DNA of 64,000 nt from Haliclona indistincta. Taxonomy: Eukaryota > Porifera > Demospongiae > Haplosclerida > Chalinidae. How positions within the stretch are numbered: the stretch's first letter is position 1; each line of letters starts with the position of its first letter. The notes beneath the pieces were generated by a model. It was given only the letters and a program-made list of their open reading frames with translations, ran no database searches and was not told the DNA's origin. A program made the translations under genes and the position numbers. Where the stretch lies: NCBI GenBank assembly GCA_964017065.1, contig OZ024785.1, forward strand, positions 12,045,086-12,109,085, given 5' to 3'. Positions 11,485 to 21,696 of this stretch are shown in pieces.

Positions 11485-12223
11485 CAGGCAACACAGTTCA
11501 AGAAACTGTTAGATCATTCAAATTGTGGTTCTTTGGTGTAATCAATGCTCATGGAGGTGCAAGTGGCAGGTTCATCCCTCCAACAAATTTTGACTTGGGA
11601 AACACATTTATCTATGATGAGCTGCGTCTGGTAAGCTGTAATTTTGTTAGACAAATTATTTTTTTTGTACAGAATGTCTTTCAGCAAATTGTGGCGGACC
11701 TGTCGCGTCTTGACAACTGGGGGCTAGCTCCACAACCGTCACAACCAAACCGGAGGTGCGTTGCTAGGGGATTTCAAATTTTCACGTGGGCATGCTTAGT
11801 GTCCATACATGCATTGCGCAAAAACAGCCGCGTGTTATACCAATTTTATACACATGTAATTATTAATTTTCTCTATTGTTATTTTTAGTATGCCAAATGT
11901 TATCTTCGTCACTTTCCTATGACTTTTTGCCAGGTAATAAGGTGCATAATAACTATAATTAACCAGTAAAGTGACATAAGGGTAATTATATGCATGCAAA
12001 TAGGAGTTCATACATTCTTTTTTGCTTTTAAAGTAAGACACATCAGTTTATTGCTGTTGCTTGCAATCCATAGGCTGACATCCCATCAATCCGAAAAGAA
12101 GTAACACAAGAGATTGTAAGAGAAGCTATTCAAAAACTCTCTAGATCTCTATGCGATGGCAGTCAAAAATCGGCTACGGATCAATGTATGCATGTTTCGG
12201 TGGCTCAGAAACAGAATCCTTGA

Positions 12224-12794
12224 ACAATTTTGACCTGAAGCGGAAATCAGTAAAGCGACAGCACTGCTATATCGAGACATCTGACAGCGAACACGAAAAT
12301 GATTCAGAATGCTCACAAGCTAGCAGCTCGCTTATTCCTCAGAACTGGGATTCGCTCAATTCCAATCTACAAACTGTTCTTCCTTCTGATGACAAATTCA
12401 CTTATGTCGTAGAAGATTACCAACCGAAACATAGTGAGACGTTTCCAGGAGCTCCTGTCTTTGCATTTAATTGCCAGGTACGCATCGTGTGGCATACAAA
12501 ACAGAACGTCACTGCCAATACAAACGCAAGCAACTGACACAGAAACAAGAGTCAAAAGTAGCTTAAGCTAAATCATCTAAAGAAAGGAGGCCATCGACAG
12601 GAGTCCTGAGAGATAAGAAGACCGCGTGCCCATCAGGCATTAAACTTACAGTAAAGATTCCAACAAGAAAACAGAGCCGTCAGGCTGAGTCAAAGCCATA
12701 CCTCTTGACACACACCAGTGCTTTGAAGCTTATATTTCAACTCAATCACCTCATCACTTCAGCACATGCTCTCAGTTTTCGCGATGTATCTGTT
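12224..12794 (+). pseudogene. MULE-like zinc-binding N-terminal region, copy B
   Basis: This has the same blocks as 2486-3073, including KRKSVKRQHCYIETSDSEHE, PGAPVFAFNCQ, CPSGIKLTV and a worn HNHP block (LNHLITSAHALSFRDVS). It keeps nine extra codon-forming bases (LKRKS) that copy A lost. Beyond 12794 a frame continues toward a GTGAGT donor at about 12853 and an acceptor near 12897, followed by FQQVIADITRSGERKTFN, so copy B may hold part of the next exon as well. Confidence 0.48.
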
Positions 12795-12854
12795 TAGCAA
12801 CTGTCTGTCGAAATTCTAAGATCAGTGTATTGGTATACATGAAAGAGATGAAGG

Positions 12855-15321
12855 TGAGTGTTACATTATTCTCTGACTATATCTTAAGCATGTCTTCAGT
12901 TCCAGCAAGTAATTGCTGATATCACGAGAAGTGGTGAACGAAAGACCTTCAATCTTTCTCTTTATGTTTCTCCAAGTGACGAGATTCAAGATGGATTAGT
13001 CAAAACCACTGCGATTCTCCACAAGTTCTTGTCAATGACTATGTTGTGTGTACAACATCACCATGTACAACCAGATGTACAACGTTGTACAACATTTCAT
13101 ATGTACAACATTGTACAACATGTACAACATGTACAACATGTACAACATATGTACAACATGTACAACATTTCATGTTGTACATGTTGTACAACATTTGTAC
13201 AACATGTACAACGTTGTTCTCTGGTGTTTTTGGCTATGCATAATATCACCTTATAGTACAATTAATGTAATACATGCGTTCATACAGCAGCTGGTGCACT
13301 GCCATGCTGTAAGTGCTTTTTCTCCTTGTGTGAACTAAAAACTGGTACTGTATGTCATACTAAATTTAAATGCTTCAGCAATTATATATAATAGTTACAG
13401 TAAATGGAAAGACGGACAAAGCGGCAATTGGAATTTCAATGGGTGAGTGTTCACTGGGCAGTGGACACCACACTCATTTTTACCAGATCAATGAAAGGAT
13501 GACCAGGCTCGTACGTACGTACTAGAAATAGTCAGTCCTGGATCACAGATATGTCGTCTGTGTAGAGATGACATCAAAAAGGTATTGAATAATTCGACTA
13601 GGTGGGAAAGAATCAAAACAAGTAAAAACAGCAACCCACAAAAATGTTATGTGCGCGACTTTGCGGATACTACATTTGTATCTGGCACATAGCATACGAA
13701 CGCAATATACCCATACCCACACCACTTTTCCAGCATCACTATCACATTTTATATGAAGCAACGCATTGCCAGCGAAGGTGTGCCACTTATGGTACATGGT
13801 TGAGATACAGTGGACACCGTCCAAGCCCAAAGCCTAAATGCAAAGGAGTACTTAGAGCAATACACTGGCTTTGAAAGTCAGATAGAACCACACGATTGAG
13901 TTTGTATGACTTGCTATGAATCACAATTAGTGATACTTTCAAGTATCCAAACCAAAAAGCTTGGGCATGGACGGTGAAGCTAGCGAGATCAAAACGAGAG
14001 GTTCAACAATAAGATCCACTAAATATTATTTTAAGATCAATTAATATTATTATGCAATGCTATCTCTTACCACATTTCAAGAACACTTTTGGTGCAAACT
14101 ACATGTACAAACAACTCATCATTCAATGAAGCACCTAAGGTGCTGATTGCCTCTATCTCGTGTGCAATAACATCAGTATGCACAAATTAAAATAGTCTAA
14201 TAGTTGAACACACAGTATCTTCTATTTGTACTCTTTGTTGATACCAATGTAAAACAAAGTACAACAATTGATTATTCGCAAATTATCGTTTTATAACTGT
14301 CAGGTATAATCTATTGACAACAGAGATTGTGAAATGGGTGTTGGCGTATAAGAAGTTAGCCTAGTAACCAACGCTCATTTTTATTTCTGCTGTCAAGCAA
14401 AATGGAAAGATCTCCTCCACATCATCCACCCATTATTTTTCACATAGTTTTTTATGGTACCGCGCTTAGCCTATTGCCTATCTACCGGTTAATCGTTGCA
14501 ATTGCGCATGTGTATAATCTAGAGAGAGCGTGCCGGCGGATAAAGCAGTGCCCCACGAAGAGAACTGAGTGAACTAGACTAGTGAGTTGCCCCAAGGTTT
14601 ATGTATTGAGATTGGAAAGTAAATGTATTTGCTATTGTGGCGAAAAGGACAGCGAGTAGCCGTGCATGCGGTAAAAAGAAAGGGAGGCCGGCAACTGCCG
14701 ATGATTCGTCGTCTAAGGTACTTTACATGGCTACAATAAACCTACGTAGATATGTTTTTAAAACAGTTTCTTCAGCACAAGCGGTCCTTCTTGTTTGAAA
14801 ACACGTGCTGTGACCCGGCTGCCACACCCACAGACGCAATTGCGTTACGCGTTTCAGATCTTGGACTCCAGCGAACGTTGAGAATGGTAGTTGCTAGAGT
14901 CTTTTATACGTGGTCTGAGCTAGCTTTAAGTTGTCAACATAGCAAAAAGCTAGCTTACTTACGTGCAACACATAATCTAACCTGCTATTAATCTGAACAT
15001 AACACGTACAGTAGACTGAATGTATACAAAAGAAACATATGCCATCAACTTCTAGAGGAAAAATGAAAATAATGATGAGTTCCTGCAGAAAGAGTTCCTG
15101 TAGAAGAACATGTGATTTATTTTCCTCCAATACTGACGGATCAGATAATAGAATTAGCTGTTAGAATATAATTTTAATTATTGTTTGATTGCTTATTATC
15201 CAGTCAGTCTACACTGTATGTATAATTTTGTGCTCAATTTTAATCTGAATGATTGGTTGTTGATTCAATTGTATGTGATTGTCTGTGTTATTTTTGTTTT
15301 GTTCACTTCTCTCTAATTCAG
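12855..15321. other. Mostly non-coding, with a satellite at 13046-13216
   Basis: Apart from the repeat array and a short open block at about 14620-14717 coding a basic AT-hook-like patch (CGKKKGRPATADD) before a GTACTT donor, I see nothing. That block could be an upstream exon of the proline-rich gene at 15322, but the reading phases do not join directly. Confidence 0.35.
13046..13216. repeat. TGTACAACAT satellite with self-complementary units
   Basis: The decamer TGTACAACAT and its reverse complement ATGTTGTACA alternate for about 170 bp. TGTACA is itself a palindrome, so the run can fold into several alternative hairpins. All three forward frames stay open for 65-96 codons only because the unit lacks stops. 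Confidence 0.88.
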
Positions 15322-15857
15322 GAAGCTTCGATTATTTTTCAAGCGACTCGGTTAGTTACTATGTCAGCATGTGATTATTATTGATGAGCTTTTTTTGACT
15401 TAGGGACTGTCTGATGAAGAATTGGTTAGTATTGCATATATAGACGAGTTATATTTATGTATACATTTTTCAGTTAACAAGCACACCTAGGGCTGTGACT
15501 CCACTTGCAGTGCCGGTCGCTCAGCCTGTCGACCCTCAGCCTCTACCTGTCTCTCAGCCTCCACCTGCAGTCCCTTGGCCTCCAGCTGTCCCTCAGCCTC
15601 CACCAGTGCAGGTCCCTCTTGTGTGGCTTCCTCCTAGGCGTCCTAGGCCTGTTCATCATAGGCCTCAGGTTCCTCATAGGCTTCAGGTTCCTCAACCTGT
15701 GGTCCCTCTTCCTCCCAGGCCTAGGGTTCTTCCACCTGCTGACCTTCTTCCTCCATTGGTCCCTCAGCCTCCACCACAGCGTCCACCTGCTGTCCCTCTG
15801 CCTGTTGCTCAGCCTCCACCTGTCGCTCAAAAAAGGAAAAAGAAAGTGGAATGGTAA
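15322..15857 (+). CDS. 3' exons of a proline-rich protein
   Basis: Model: join(15322..15350, 15404..15424, 15474..15857), 5' end missing. Introns are 53 and 49 bp with GTTAGT donors and TAG/CAG acceptors. Read in phase, the exons give SFDYFSSDS, GLSDEEL, then LTSTPRAVTPLAV and about 110 residues built from degenerate P-Q-P-P-x-V units (for example VAQPVDPQPLPVSQPP), ending with a basic KRKKKVEW. The basic tail looks like a nuclear localisation signal, and the repeat is low-complexity and likely disordered. The joined exons avoid stops that each frame has on its own, which supports the model. The partner and function are unknown. Confidence 0.55.
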
Positions 15858-16700
15858 CAATGAAGACACTACTTGTGTAAAAGAAATATGCAATTCAAGT
15901 ATGTGCAGACTGCTGAATGATACATTTAGATGAAGTATTTGCTTGGGTACAAAAAGCCACCAATGGTTAATGGTTACTGCCAATTGCTGTCGTCACATGT
16001 GTGATGCAAAGATTGCATTTCTGCTGCTACGTTCAATGGTGACGTTGGTGAGACTATACTGTCACTAGTAGTAGAGGGTACAGGTCTGGCCGATACTACT
16101 CTCAAGCGTTTGTCCTTATCTGCTGCATCCTCTAGAGTTCGGTCTGTGGGATCAGCTAAGAGTTGACAAGGGTCGAGAGTGGTACTTAATGCAGCATTTA
16201 TCTTAGACTCAATATTTTACAAAGATTTATTTTAGACTCAATATTTTACAAACTTTCAATGGAAACAACAGGCTGTTTCGTGTAGGACTTATGTTTATGT
16301 GTGACATTCATACATCGACGGTCATGCTTGACTGTCATCCGGGCTAGGAAGGTATGAAGATACTACCAGGCGTGTACAGACAACTTAAGGATACTTTCAA
16401 GTGCAATATTTGCCACACCTCACACCAATTATTATTTGTCAGGTGTTTTTGAAGGTAACTGGTGCTCAATAATGTTTGTTTATATTATACAATGGATTAT
16501 TTTACAGGGGTAGCAGTGACGATTTAGTTGTGCTGTTACTGGTGGACGGTTTAAACAATTATTGTTTGATTATTGATGTACTTTATTTTAGGGGCACTAG
16601 CTATGTCTAAGAAACGTCGACTAAATGTACCACACAACGATCAGCTGGCCAAACCATCTGAATAATTTTCTCCGGGTATGGGTGTACCTTTAAACATATT
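15858..16700. other. Non-coding stretch, short tandem duplication
   Basis: A unit containing TTAGACTCAATATTTTACAA is duplicated at about 16203-16252. I see nothing else. Confidence 0.45.
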
Positions 16701-16724
16701 TTTGTGATAGCAAATATCATTTTT

Positions 16725-17330
16725 AGACACTTCAGTTACAGCCAAGTATACATGTGGTGAATTGGGGCATAAAATTATAGATCTGCTCGAATGGTTACAA
16801 ACCAAAGGAAGATTCAGGATTGACAAGGTATGGTTGAACAGTCGGTGTCGAGTCCTCACTCTCTAGTCGTCGAGATCTGGTACGTATATTTTACGACCCG
16901 ATTCACAACCTTTGACCTGCTTCGAAGCCAGTCGAAACGGGTTAGCTGAGCGCCGGATTATATTTGAAGCCGGTTAACGTACATCCACGTGGTCAATGCC
17001 AGCTGCACATGGAAGAGTTCAACGAGTATATCTCTGATCACTTCTCTCCTAATTCGAAAAGATCAACGAGTGGAGTGATCTGCAGGGACTTAGGGGAGAA
17101 GATCATAGATTTTCTAATAAAGTCGACAAGAATTTTCGATTCTGGGTCAAGAAGAGATCCTTTCAGCTGCTGTCTGTACCAAGTGTTGGTGTACAGGACG
17201 CCCTAGTTGTTCTAATTAACCTGATGGGCAAAAAGGTAAAGAGCTAGATGAAGCCCTGGGTATGAAATGTCACAGGTATGCATGCGGCGATAAGCGATTC
17301 GCGCCCTATGTACTAAATATCCGGGAAAGT
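16725..17330 (+). pseudogene. Integrase-like scraps, two related pieces
   Basis: Two related patches occur: ELGHKIIDLLEWL at about 16755 and RDLGEKIIDFL at about 17085. After the second, a shifted frame reads FRFWVKKRSFQL and VPSVGVQDALVVLI. A block of the form FWVKxRGF...GLxDVL occurs before the integrase core in gypsy/Ginger-type and KRBA2-like proteins, so I read this as a badly broken retroelement or Ginger-like integrase. Frames are interrupted and no DDE motif survives. Low confidence. Confidence 0.3.
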
Positions 17331-17833
17331 CGCACCACCGATTTAGCATAGTTGCAGATAGTAGCTATGCAAGCTAAATACCATCTCATAGAACCACAGC
17401 ATCTGGGAGGACCAATTTTTTCCTGAATGTCTTGAATTTTCATGACCAATTCTTATTTGGTATTAAAAACCACTTTCTCATGTGCTTATACTGTAGAACA
17501 GCTGGTTTGCACAGTCCTGTTTAGCAGGGTTACTACTAATACAGTACAGTTGGTTGGTCAATCACTCTCAATCATAAACAATGTTTTTTTCATTCAAATA
17601 ATGCAAGGTCCCCTACTGTACAACCGCTATCATGGTGCTTACTTACTTGTCTGTTTGTAAAACAGCACTAGACATGGAATCGTTATTGTAGTCGTTGCAA
17701 GTACAGGCCGGGTACTTAAACAGCACTAAAGTAGTATTATGAAGAAGGTTTACAGCCACTACAGCATGATGAGCCAGGAACTTCTAAATGGTACAAACAC
17801 TTTCAACCTGATTCCGAGTATTCGACAAGAACG

Positions 17834-18040
17834 ATGGAGGAGCTAGAAGAAAAAACCACAGAGATTTCGGACGGCATCAGATATGAGATCATTGATGCAC
17901 TCTATCATAAAGTGTTGCAATACACACGAAGACCAGAAACAATTGAGTACACAGCCGTGTGTAATGCATTAGTAACCAAGTTTCCATGCCTAGAAGACAG
18001 CGGAGATTGCGCATATGTAAGCAATAATATAGATAGTTAG
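17834..18040 (+). CDS. 68-codon ORF, fragment of a helical domain
   Basis: The product is MEELEEKTTEISDGIR..., followed by EYTAVCNALVTKFPCLEDSG. The pattern Y-T-x-V-C-x-A-L-V-x-K-x-P-x-L resembles a helical block in SAM-domain-linked, transposon-associated animal proteins. It ends 8 bp before a 122-bp direct repeat (18048-18169). It may be an exon fragment; there is no clear start context and the function is unknown. Confidence 0.3.
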   Translation: MEELEEKTTEISDGIRYEIIDALYHKVLQYTRRPETIEYTAVCNALVTKFPCLEDSGDCAYVSNNIDS

Positions 18041-18047
18041 CCAAGGT

Positions 18048-18169
18048 GGGGAGTGTCGGATTACTTATGACACTTATTACTATTGTTTTGATTTTGTTGT
18101 CGTTGTGAATAAGAGTTTGGTCAATGCATGATGGTGGTTGTGGCGCTATAACGCACTAAGAAGACGAGT
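18048..18169 (+). repeat. Left direct repeat, LTR-like start TGTCGGATTACTTATGACAC
   Basis: About 122 bp is nearly identical to 19871-20001. It runs from GGGGAG/TGTCGG through TTTGATTTTGTTGT and GGTCAATGCATGA to CACTAAGAAGACGAGT. An AATAAA occurs about 50 bp past its end (18216). The two copies flank the 316-codon gene. The TG start and direct orientation suggest LTR pieces, but similarity stops after about 120 bp. Confidence 0.75.
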
Positions 18170-18704
18170 TACTGAAGTTGCAAGTGACAAAGCATACGTA
18201 CTCATACTACAGCAAATAAAGCTCTGAGGTAAGATTGAATTCATGCGGCATCGACCGTAGGCCATGTCCGACAGCTAGCTGTAGGGCACATCAGTGCTGA
18301 ACTCATGAGTCATGCACCTTTATTTCTACAGCGATTGCAGCATTGACCGTACGTGTAGGGCTGAACATAGTACTCTTGCTGATGTAGGTACTGAGCGATT
18401 GTCGCGGTGGCGTGAGTCGATCACTGATAATGGCCGACTCTGAGCAGGGGGACTCGTCTACTAGAGTTCTGAATCAGACTGAGTTCAGTGCTGATCCGGC
18501 AGCCTCAGATAATCTAAAGTTAGTCAGTGCAGCTACATTGTACACATGTAACTGAATAAGCTTAAGTGATTCAGTATGCATCAGCAAAACTATCAGCTAC
18601 AACGGTAACTCATATATAGGTGATCAGTATGCATCAGCAATACTATTGTCTAGCCAAAGAGGTGTCACAAGTTCAATGTATGCACAAATTATAAAGTTGT
18701 TGGC

Positions 18705-19655
18705 ATGTTACCATTTATGCATCCAGCATTGTATGACACCGCTAATTTTTTACATAGTTTGGAAAAAGAGTCATATGAAGAACAGCAAGAAGAAGCTCGT
18801 TTGCTATTGTCCAAGAAACTTCCAAGTTATGCTGCAAATTGCTTTGTCGCTTCAGGATATGATTCGATATGTTCTATTGCCGCAATGGACATGAGTGAGG
18901 GTCCAGAAAACTCGTTAAATGCTATAGAGACCTTCATTAACAAAAAATTCCTAAGTAGCCGTAAATTTCTCTTCAGTGAGTCTGCGTCTTCTTTGGAATT
19001 TCCTCCCGGTCATGTAACTTTAATCAAAAAATTTGTTAAAGAAGTTAAGCAATTGGATGAGGGGAGGCACAGTGTTGCTCGTAAGAAAAGAGCTGCAACT
19101 GTTCAATTGAGACCTAGTAAAGGTAAAGTTCGTTTGTCTCAGGCAATTAGTGTGCCGCCTTCTGACTGCATTGCTAGTTCTGCTAGTCGAATAACAGCAC
19201 ACGAATCTGTTACAGCTACTCGACAGCAAATTATAAAATGGCAGCTTCGTAGTAAGAGTAAGAAAGTAAGAGAATTAAAAGAGCACAAGCACTATGAGCT
19301 AAATGTAAGAACGGCAAGCGAAAGCTTTAATATAGTTGTTTTGTGCAAGTTATGTGGGAAGAATAAAGCTCTCAGTCAGGGAAAGTATAGCAAACCAGTT
19401 ATATCTAACTGGACTCAGCACATTATCAAATGTGTAGAGTCTGATGCTTGGGGCAAGCATGGGGCTGGTGATGGTGAGACTTTGAAGAAGTTCTCCACTA
19501 GTGTAGATCCATCCAACAGTAGTAACTCTGCTAATTTGTGTTCAGGTAATGATAGTGCAGAAATTCAACTGACATCATTTGAGCTTGCCTCTGCAAATGA
19601 CCAGCAACACCATTTTTGGCTTTCCCCTCCCAAAAGGGAGGGGAGCACTCAGTAG
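18705..19655 (+). CDS. Unnamed zinc-finger-like protein, 316 aa (family I of this window)
   Basis: N-terminal helical block: LLLSKKLPSYAANCFVASGY, then IETFINKKFL. The middle is basic (KKRAATVQLRPSKGK). A C-terminal module begins RQQIIKWQLRSKSKKV and continues HKHYELNVR, VLCKLCGKNKAL and ISNWTQHIIKC, a possible C-x2-C...H-x4-C zinc site resembling a BED finger. Close relatives of the first block lie at 39945-40110 and of the second at 43307-43620. Near 19610, in a CCCTCCCAAAAGGGAGGG palindrome, the frame appears to slip: another frame continues with Ser/Pro-rich sequence (PVSAHFTPFPPSICLSDTH) to 19867. The gene lies between direct repeats. ATG choice is uncertain because the upstream frame is also open. 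Function unknown. Confidence 0.55.
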   Translation: MLPFMHPALYDTANFLHSLEKESYEEQQEEARLLLSKKLPSYAANCFVASGYDSICSIAAMDMSEGPENSLNAIETFINKKFLSSRKFLFSESASSLEFPPGHVTLIKKFVKEVKQLDEGRHSVARKKRAATVQLRPSKGKVRLSQAISVPPSDCIASSASRITAHESVTATRQQIIKWQLRSKSKKVRELKEHKHYELNVRTASESFNIVVLCKLCGKNKALSQGKYSKPVISNWTQHIIKCVESDAWGKHGAGDGETLKKFSTSVDPSNSSNSANLCSGNDSAEIQLTSFELASANDQQHHFWLSPPKREGSTQ

Positions 19656-19870
19656 CAGACATTCCGGTGTCTGCACATTTTACACCTTTTCCTCCTTCTA
19701 TCTGTCTGTCTGACACACATATTCCCACTGCGATTAACGCATATTCACCTACTGGCGTTGGTTATTCAGATGTCTCGACTTCTAGTTCTATCAAGGTACT
19801 GCAATTGTCTAATGATTCATCTCAAGTACACACAATCTTCTTCTACTATAGTGTTCTTCTACTATAATGT

Positions 19871-20001
19871 GGGAGTGTGTCGGATTACTTATGACACTTA
19901 TTATTATTATTTTGATTTTGTTGTGGTTATGAATAAGAATGAGTTTGGTCAATGCATGAAGGTGGTTGTGGCGTATACTATAACGCACTAAGAAGACGAG
20001 T
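19871..20001 (+). repeat. Right direct repeat of the 18048-18169 sequence
   Basis: It differs from the left copy by a few substitutions and small insertions, such as TG, AATG and GTATA. The sequence diverges after AAGACGAGT. Confidence 0.75.
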
Positions 20002-20316
20002 GAGCTCCACGTAAAATAGAACACACACAGTGCAGGAAGTCTGCGCTCCTACAGTTTATAAGTCACACAGAAAAGTTGGTATAATTTTGCCACGTAAAGT
20101 GAGTGACTTATACGATTTATAGTATAATTATATTTTTATATTTGAGAAGGGTTATTTCAAAAAGCTTATAATCATATTTCACGAGCGACAAAATGTTCAT
20201 CCGAGTAATTGAAGAAACGTTTCCCCACATTCAAGACATGTTCAATGAGGTTTGCGACTTGGGGAAGGAAGAAATGAACACTACCAAGTAATCAGCTGGG
20301 TAATTGGGAACGCGCT

Positions 20317-21322
20317 GTGACTACATCTGATGGCTGCTGGCATATAAGAGGCTTCTTCTCTCAGAACTGCACAATGGTGATTAGGAATTGGTTGACTGGT
20401 GCACTTGATTGGTATGGGCATGCTTCAATGAGAGGTGCAGACACAGTCATTACCGATGATTTATACCAGGGAACAGCAAAATCAGCAGAGGGATATTTGG
20501 CGAGCGTGCTATTCGAGAAGGCACAAACGAAGGCTGCCACATTGAGGTGAACTGGCAAGATCAAGATTCCTCTTCCGAAAAGGCGTTTAGTTCTGTGTAT
20601 TCCTCTAAAAACCAGTTCACGTGTGATGAAATGCGGAGGGCATGTTGGTCGGTCACATGCCAAGATACTGAATGACCTAAAATCACAAAAGACCTTTTAT
20701 GTTGGGTACATATCCAGGTACAAGGCAGATTTTCATACAGTTGAATGTGTATGCAAGAGCAAGATGCACTCTACAGGTTGTGGTTGCTTTATTGAAGGTT
20801 TTATAGAGTCTGCTCGACGCAATCTGTATTGTACAATCACTCAATGTGACAATGATATAAGCATTTACGAGGATCGGATAAGAAACCTTGGTCAATACCA
20901 TGCACGAGGGATTCATTCTTGAGATGGTGGACAAAACTTCAATTCACTACGTATATGCAGTTGTGGAGAGTGTGAAGATGATGACTTCAAATACCCAGGA
21001 AAAGAGTACCAGTCTATCAAAGTGTTGACATGCCCGTTACATGCGTCAGCATATGAGATTGAGTGCCAGTGAGGTTATCGATCCCGAGCTAGGAAGAGGC
21101 CATTCGAATTTATGTGAGGCTGCCTTTTCTGTGTATTTTAAATTCCGACCAAAAGACACCAACCTCCACAGACTTCATTATCAAGCATCAAAAAAGTTAG
21201 GACTCCTCCGGGTCTCTATGACGTATCTGTACAAGACACGGAGTCCTGAATATCACTGGATCATTGAGCTGCTAGAAAAGATAGATCTCCCTGTCATTAA
21301 TGGAATGAATGAGCGGGCATAA
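20317..21322 (+). pseudogene. Longer remnant of the WQDxDSS / CGGHVGRSH transposase-like family
   Basis: Several frames must be combined. The order is WYGHASMRGADTVITDD, KSAEGYLASVLFEKA, NWQDQDSSSEKAFSS, CGGHVGRSHAK, then CVCKSKMHSTGCGC with paired cysteines, CTITQCDNDISIYEDRIRNL, LTCPLHASAYEIEC, and ELGRGHSNL...FRPKDTNLHRLHYQAS. The conserved acidic, cysteine and histidine motifs point to a metal-dependent, zinc-binding nuclease or transposase. It matches the shorter copy at 6006-6450. At least four frame changes and stops make it non-functional. The family name is uncertain (I would compare it first with Mutator-like and Kolobok-like proteins). Confidence 0.5.
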
Positions 21323-21451
21323 TTATTTTTAAAGTAAATTGAGTGGGCAGAATCAAAGGCACCGCGCTTCCTATAAATCACGTATCGTGATCCCCGCCCA
21401 CCGTACAAACAGTTACATTAGTTATCAGCTATTTAAGCATCATAATTTTAG

Positions 21452-21696
21452 GAGAATTGACGAAGAAAGGATTGCGCAAGCGCATGCTGGAGGTAAAGAA
21501 AGAAATCTCGCAAGCTGAACTAGAAGAGGGTATTTGTACATTGTGTATTATAATGTACATGTTTATTTTGCACGTAGGTATATTAACTCAAAAGGGTTAT
21601 TCGCATAAAATCACTAAGATAGAAATAGAATTGGATGAAGTCACGACAATGAGCCAGCAGCTGGCAGCCAATGAGGCACAGAGCATCAGTGAATAA
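21452..21696 (+). CDS. Two terminal exons of a small coiled-coil protein
   Basis: Model: join(21452..21529, 21578..21696), 5' exon(s) not identified. The intron is 48 bp, phase 1, donor GTATTT and acceptor CACGTAG. The product reads GELTKKGLRKRMLEVKKEIS, AELEEG, then ILTQKGYSHKITKIEIELDE and TMSQQLAANEAQSISE. It is an E/K-rich helix pair followed by a short acidic tail. Both exons keep phase 1. It starts 130 bp after the transposase-like remnant and may be unrelated to it. Not recognised. Confidence 0.45.

Larger units (their letters stand above)
8530..12040 (+). pseudogene. Exons of the unrecognised multi-exon gene, copy B
   Basis: This is the better-preserved copy. After the hAT insertion, an acceptor CAG|GCAAC (11485-11492) opens an exon reading VRSFKLWFFGVINAHGG and ending CTG|GTAAGC at about 11630. 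An exon beginning NVFQQIVADLSRLDNWG follows at about 11673. An intron-like block GTAATT...TTTTTAG is next (about 11855-11888), then an exon reading YAKCYLRHFPMTFCQ that ends CAG|GTAATA. A further exon, ADIPSIRKEVTQEIV, begins near 12077. All joins keep frame. The function is unknown, and it may be the 5' part of the MULE-like protein downstream. Confidence 0.45.
8467..12794 (+). repeat. Copy B of the segmental duplication, containing a hAT insertion
   Basis: This matches copy A (362-3073) except for the hAT element at 8958-11484. The join at 8690/8691 is the empty site of copy A's Tigger-like insertion. Similarity stops at about 12794, in both copies just after the RDVS-coding block. Confidence 0.9.

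Noticed and set aside
13029..13338. Three overlapping frames of 65-96 codons over the TGTACAACAT array
   Set aside because: Repeat-driven; the unit has no stop codon, and the peptides are low-complexity Cys/Thr/Tyr runs.
15505..15983. 142- and 146-codon frames on both strands over the proline-rich exon
   Set aside because: They are shadows of the CCTCAGCCTCCACCT repeat; only the frame that splices cleanly to the two upstream exons is kept.
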